Origin: Dechloromonas sp. Dech2017
GTDB taxonomy: Bacteria; Pseudomonadota; Gammaproteobacteria; Burkholderiales; Rhodocyclaceae
Assembly: GCA_009469585.1 (NCBI GenBank)
Contig: SSXW01000001.1
Location: forward strand, 62,001 to 126,000
DNA length: 64,000 bases
Reading direction: 5' to 3'
Below are positions 61,577 through 64,000 of this stretch, in pieces. Both the position numbers and the translations under genes were made by a program. Positions within the stretch are counted from its first letter, which is position 1. Each line of letters opens with the position of its first letter. The notes under the pieces were generated by a model. The model made no database searches and had not been told where the DNA came from. It saw nothing but the letters and a program-made list of their open reading frames with translations.

Positions 61577-62488
61577 GTGAACAAGCTCCACACCCTCGCC
61601 AGCCTCGTCGTTTCCACCCTGGTCCTCACTGCCTGCGGCGAACGCCCGCCCGAGAAAAAAGCCGCCACCCAGGTCGTCGCCAAGGTCAATGGCGGCGAGA
61701 TCTCGGTGCATCAGATCAACTTCGTGCTGCAGCGCACCCCCAACATCCCGGCCGACCAGGCCGATGCCGCCAAGCGCCAGGTTCTCGAAGGCCTGATCGA
61801 CCAGGAACTGGCCGTCCAGCAGGCACTGGAAGGCAAGCTGGAGCGCACGCCCAACGTCATGCAGGCCATCGAGGCTGCCCGCCGCGAGATCCTCGCCCGC
61901 GCCTACGTCGAGCAAGCCGCCGGCAAGGCCGAAAAGCCGGCGGCCGAAGCCGTCCGCACGTTCTACGCCGAGCACCCCGAGCTCTTCGCCAACCGCAAGA
62001 TCTACCGCCTCGAAGAAGTCGTCTTCGCCGCCACCCCGGAAAACCTGGCCAGCGTTCGCGAGCAACTGGGCCGCGGCAAGCCGGTCGGCGAGATCGTCAC
62101 CGGGCTGCGGGCACGGGGCGTCGAAGTCGGCGGCGGCGTTGCCGTCAAGCCGGCCGAACAACTCGCCCTCGAACTGCTGCCCCAGCTGGCGCAAAGCCGC
62201 GAAGGCCAGCCGCAGCTGATCGAGAACCAGGGGCGCGCCGCCCTCATCACCGTGCTCGGCAGCAAGGCCGAGCCGCTCGACGAAGCCAAGGCACAGCCCT
62301 TCATCGAAAGCTACCTGGCCAACAAGCACAAGGCCGATCTCGCCCGCGACGCCCTCAAGCAGCTGCGCGACAAGGCCAAGGTCGAATACGTCGGCGAATT
62401 CACCGGCACCAAGCCGGCCGGCGAAGCGCCCAAGGCCGCCGCCACCACCGATGCCGCCGTCACCAAGGGCATTGCCGGCCTCAAGTAA
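61577..62488 (+). CDS. epsD: EpsD-family peptidyl-prolyl cis-trans isomerase lipoprotein
   Basis: A 303-residue lipoprotein: GTG start at 61577 with AAGAAAG upstream, lipobox LTAC, an N-terminal SurA-like helical region (VNGGEISVHQINFVLQRTP..QVLEGLIDQELAVQQ) and a parvulin-type domain (about 130-240). EpsD proteins are a conserved part of exosortase-linked EPS loci and probably help fold outer-membrane or export components. A tandem repeat begins in its stop codon. Confidence 0.88.
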   Translation: MNKLHTLASLVVSTLVLTACGERPPEKKAATQVVAKVNGGEISVHQINFVLQRTPNIPADQADAAKRQVLEGLIDQELAVQQALEGKLERTPNVMQAIEAARREILARAYVEQAAGKAEKPAAEAVRTFYAEHPELFANRKIYRLEEVVFAATPENLASVREQLGRGKPVGEIVTGLRARGVEVGGGVAVKPAEQLALELLPQLAQSREGQPQLIENQGRAALITVLGSKAEPLDEAKAQPFIESYLANKHKADLARDALKQLRDKAKVEYVGEFTGTKPAGEAPKAAATTDAAVTKGIAGLK

Positions 62489-62524
62489 CCCGGAAACCTA
62501 ACCCGGAAACCTAACCCGGAAACC
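62486..62524 (+). repeat. Triple 13-bp tandem repeat between epsD and epsE
   Basis: Three perfect copies of TAACCCGGAAACC (62486-62498, 62499-62511, 62512-62524). The first TAA is the epsD stop codon, and the GGAAA of the last copy is the likely ribosome site of epsE. Confidence 0.92.
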
Positions 62525-62531
62525 GATTCCC

Positions 62532-63353
62532 ATGAACCAACTGCACCGCTTCTTCCTCGCCATCCTCGTCTCCCTCGGCCTCGCCGCCGGCGCGCATGCC
62601 GAAGGCAACCCCGCCGACTACCGCCTCGGCGCCGGCGACGCCATCAAGATCAGCGTTTTCCAGAACCCCGATCTCACCGTCGAAACCCGCGTTGCCGAAA
62701 GCGGCACCGTCACCTACCCGCTGATCGGCGCCGTGCAACTCGGCGACCTGACCATTGCCGAAGCCGAGCTGGCCATTGCCAGCAAGCTGCGCGAAGGCGG
62801 CTTCGTGCAGCGGCCGCAGGTCAACATCCTGCTCATGCAGGTCAGGGGCAACCAGGTTTCCGTGCTCGGCATGGTCAACCGCCCCGGCCGCTACCCCATC
62901 GAAACCGGCAACACCCGCGTTTCCGACATGCTGGCCACGGCTGGCGGCGCCATGCCCTCGGGCACCACCGGCGGCGGTGCCGATGTCCTCATCCTCACCG
63001 GCGTGCGCGACGGCAAGGCCTTCCGCAAGGAAATCGACATCCCCGACCTGTTCATCAACAGCAGCGCCGAGCGCGACATCCCGGTGGCCGGCGGCGACGT
63101 CATCTACGTCCACCGCGCCCCGGTCTTCTACATCTACGGCGAAGTCCAGCGCGCCGGCTCCTACCGGCTCGAACGCAACATGACCGTGCTCCAGGGCCTG
63201 GCCCAGGGCGGCGGCCTGACCATCCGCGGTACCGAACGCGGCCTGCGCATCCACCGCCTGGGCACCGACAGCAAGGTCAGCGTCCTCACCCCGGAAAAGA
63301 CCGACCGCATCCAGGCCAACGACGTGCTCTACGTCCAGGAAAGCTTCTTCTGA
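62532..63353 (+). CDS. epsE: Polysaccharide export protein EpsE (Wza-type)
   Basis: A 273-residue exporter of the OPX/Wza family. Signal peptide (FFLAILVSLGLAAGAHA), polysaccharide-export domain (YRLGAGDAIKISVFQNPDLT), then SLBB repeats (VSVLGMVNRPGRYPI; FYIYGEVQRAGSYRL). It lacks a lipobox Cys and the C-terminal amphipathic barrel helix is not obvious, as in short EpsE forms. It would provide the periplasmic or outer-membrane exit channel together with EpsF. Confidence 0.93.
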   Translation: MNQLHRFFLAILVSLGLAAGAHAEGNPADYRLGAGDAIKISVFQNPDLTVETRVAESGTVTYPLIGAVQLGDLTIAEAELAIASKLREGGFVQRPQVNILLMQVRGNQVSVLGMVNRPGRYPIETGNTRVSDMLATAGGAMPSGTTGGGADVLILTGVRDGKAFRKEIDIPDLFINSSAERDIPVAGGDVIYVHRAPVFYIYGEVQRAGSYRLERNMTVLQGLAQGGGLTIRGTERGLRIHRLGTDSKVSVLTPEKTDRIQANDVLYVQESFF

Positions 63354-63378
63354 CCCGCCCGCCCATCGAAAGCCACCC

Positions 63379-64000
63379 ATGACTTTCCAGCAATTCCTGC
63401 TCATCCTCTGGGCGCGCCGCAAGCTCGCGCTCGCCGTACTCGGCGTCACCTTCCTCACCACGCTGGTCGTCAGCCTCGTGCTGCCCAGGGAATACACCGC
63501 CACCACCTCGCTGGTCATCGACGTCAAGTCGCCCGACCCCATCGCCGGCATCGTCATGCAAGGCATGATGGCCCCCGGCTACATGGCAACGCAGATGGAC
63601 ATCATCAACAGCGACCGTGTCGCCAGCCGCGTCGTCAAGTTGCTCGGTATCGCCGGCAATGCCGAAGCCATTGAAAAATGGAAGGAAGCCAGCGAAGGCA
63701 AGGGCACCATCGAAAGCTACTACGGCGAACTGCTGCAAAAGAAGCTCGACATCAAGCCCTCGCGCGAGAGCAACGTCATCAACATCAACTTCTCCGGCCC
63801 CGAACCGCAATTCGTCGCCGCCGTCGCCAACGCCTTCGCCCAGGCCTATATCGACACCTCCATTGAACTGCGCGTCGAGCCGGCCCGCCAGTACAGCGCC
63901 TGGTTCGAAGAGCGGCAAAAAGGCCTGCGCGCCAACCTCGAACAAGCCCAGGCCAAGCTCTCCGCCTACCAGCAGGAGAAGGGCATCGTCGTCACCGACG
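63379..64000 (+). CDS. epsF: Chain-length determinant protein EpsF (partial at window end)
   Basis: The first 207 residues of a Wzz/PCP-family inner-membrane protein: MTFQQFLLILWARRKLALAVL, a first membrane helix (VLGVTFLTTLVVSLVL), YTATTSLVIDVKSPDPIAG and a periplasmic coiled coil beginning at WFEERQKGLRANLEQAQ. EpsF regulates chain length of the exopolysaccharide. The gene continues beyond base 64000. Confidence 0.92.
   Translation, partial: MTFQQFLLILWARRKLALAVLGVTFLTTLVVSLVLPREYTATTSLVIDVKSPDPIAGIVMQGMMAPGYMATQMDIINSDRVASRVVKLLGIAGNAEAIEKWKEASEGKGTIESYYGELLQKKLDIKPSRESNVININFSGPEPQFVAAVANAFAQAYIDTSIELRVEPARQYSAWFEERQKGLRANLEQAQAKLSAYQQEKGIVVTD

Overview
The window is a GC-rich chromosomal stretch of a betaproteobacterium, most likely in the Rhodocyclales (Dechloromonas/Azonexus-like). 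This is inferred from gene order and content: the thrS-infC-rpmI-rplT-pheS-pheT-ihfA-merR block, the surE-pcm-nlpD-rpoS block, hopanoid hpnCDE genes, a DUF3460 gene, and an EpsL/D/E/F exopolysaccharide cluster of the exosortase B (PEP-CTERM) type. Nearly all of it is dense core coding sequence. No insertion sequence, prophage or CRISPR array was seen.

Layout. 1-10.3 kb: a truncated GspE/PilB-type ATPase, a hemerythrin-PAS histidine kinase, a class V aminotransferase, a PbgA/YejM-like membrane sulfatase homologue, and a secreted M1-like metallopeptidase paired with a ChaN-PDZ protein. A 470-base gene-free stretch, partly AT-rich, follows. 10.7-15.5 kb: the three-gene N-acetylglutaminylglutamine amide (NAGGN) osmoprotectant operon. 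15.5-18.3 kb: a small coiled-coil protein, then an octaheme c-type cytochrome with a cytochrome b partner behind a good FNR/Anr box. 18.4-29.9 kb: housekeeping genes including a Pat-type protein acetyltransferase, mnmH, divergent tesA/ybbA, an exported MsrB-MsrA pair and hpnEDC. 30-33.4 kb: tRNA-Leu, a hipBA toxin-antitoxin pair with a clear palindromic operator, a DHH phosphoesterase, slyX, a 45-residue membrane protein and tRNA-Val.

33.5-41.5 kb holds the translation/IHF operon, including infC with a rare ATA start, plus tRNA-Pro and an H-NS-like protein. 41.5-44.7 kb is surE-pcm-nlpD-rpoS with overlapping starts and stops. 44.7-49.6 kb (minus strand) is mltB and a MoxR-DUF58-transglutaminase operon. 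49.7-55 kb has a histone-deacetylase-like amidohydrolase, aspartokinase, tRNA-Ser, a GIY-YIG protein, an RNase D-like exonuclease, YceH and an arginase-family enzyme. 55-64 kb turns to surface polysaccharide: a 1290-residue VanZ/acyltransferase-3 membrane protein with an unusual DNA-binding-like tail, two PEP-CTERM proteins, and epsL-epsD-epsE-epsF running off the end of the window.

Most notable observations: (1) a dispersed motif of about 30 bp, found three times just after stop codons and again in frame in variable protein linkers; (2) two ribbon-helix-helix-like segments on the cytoplasmic tail of the acyltransferase; (3) a terminator-like hairpin so close to thrS that it must lie in the thrS leader; (4) regulatory palindromes at hipBA and upstream of the NAGGN operon; (5) a triple 13-bp tandem repeat bridging epsD and epsE.
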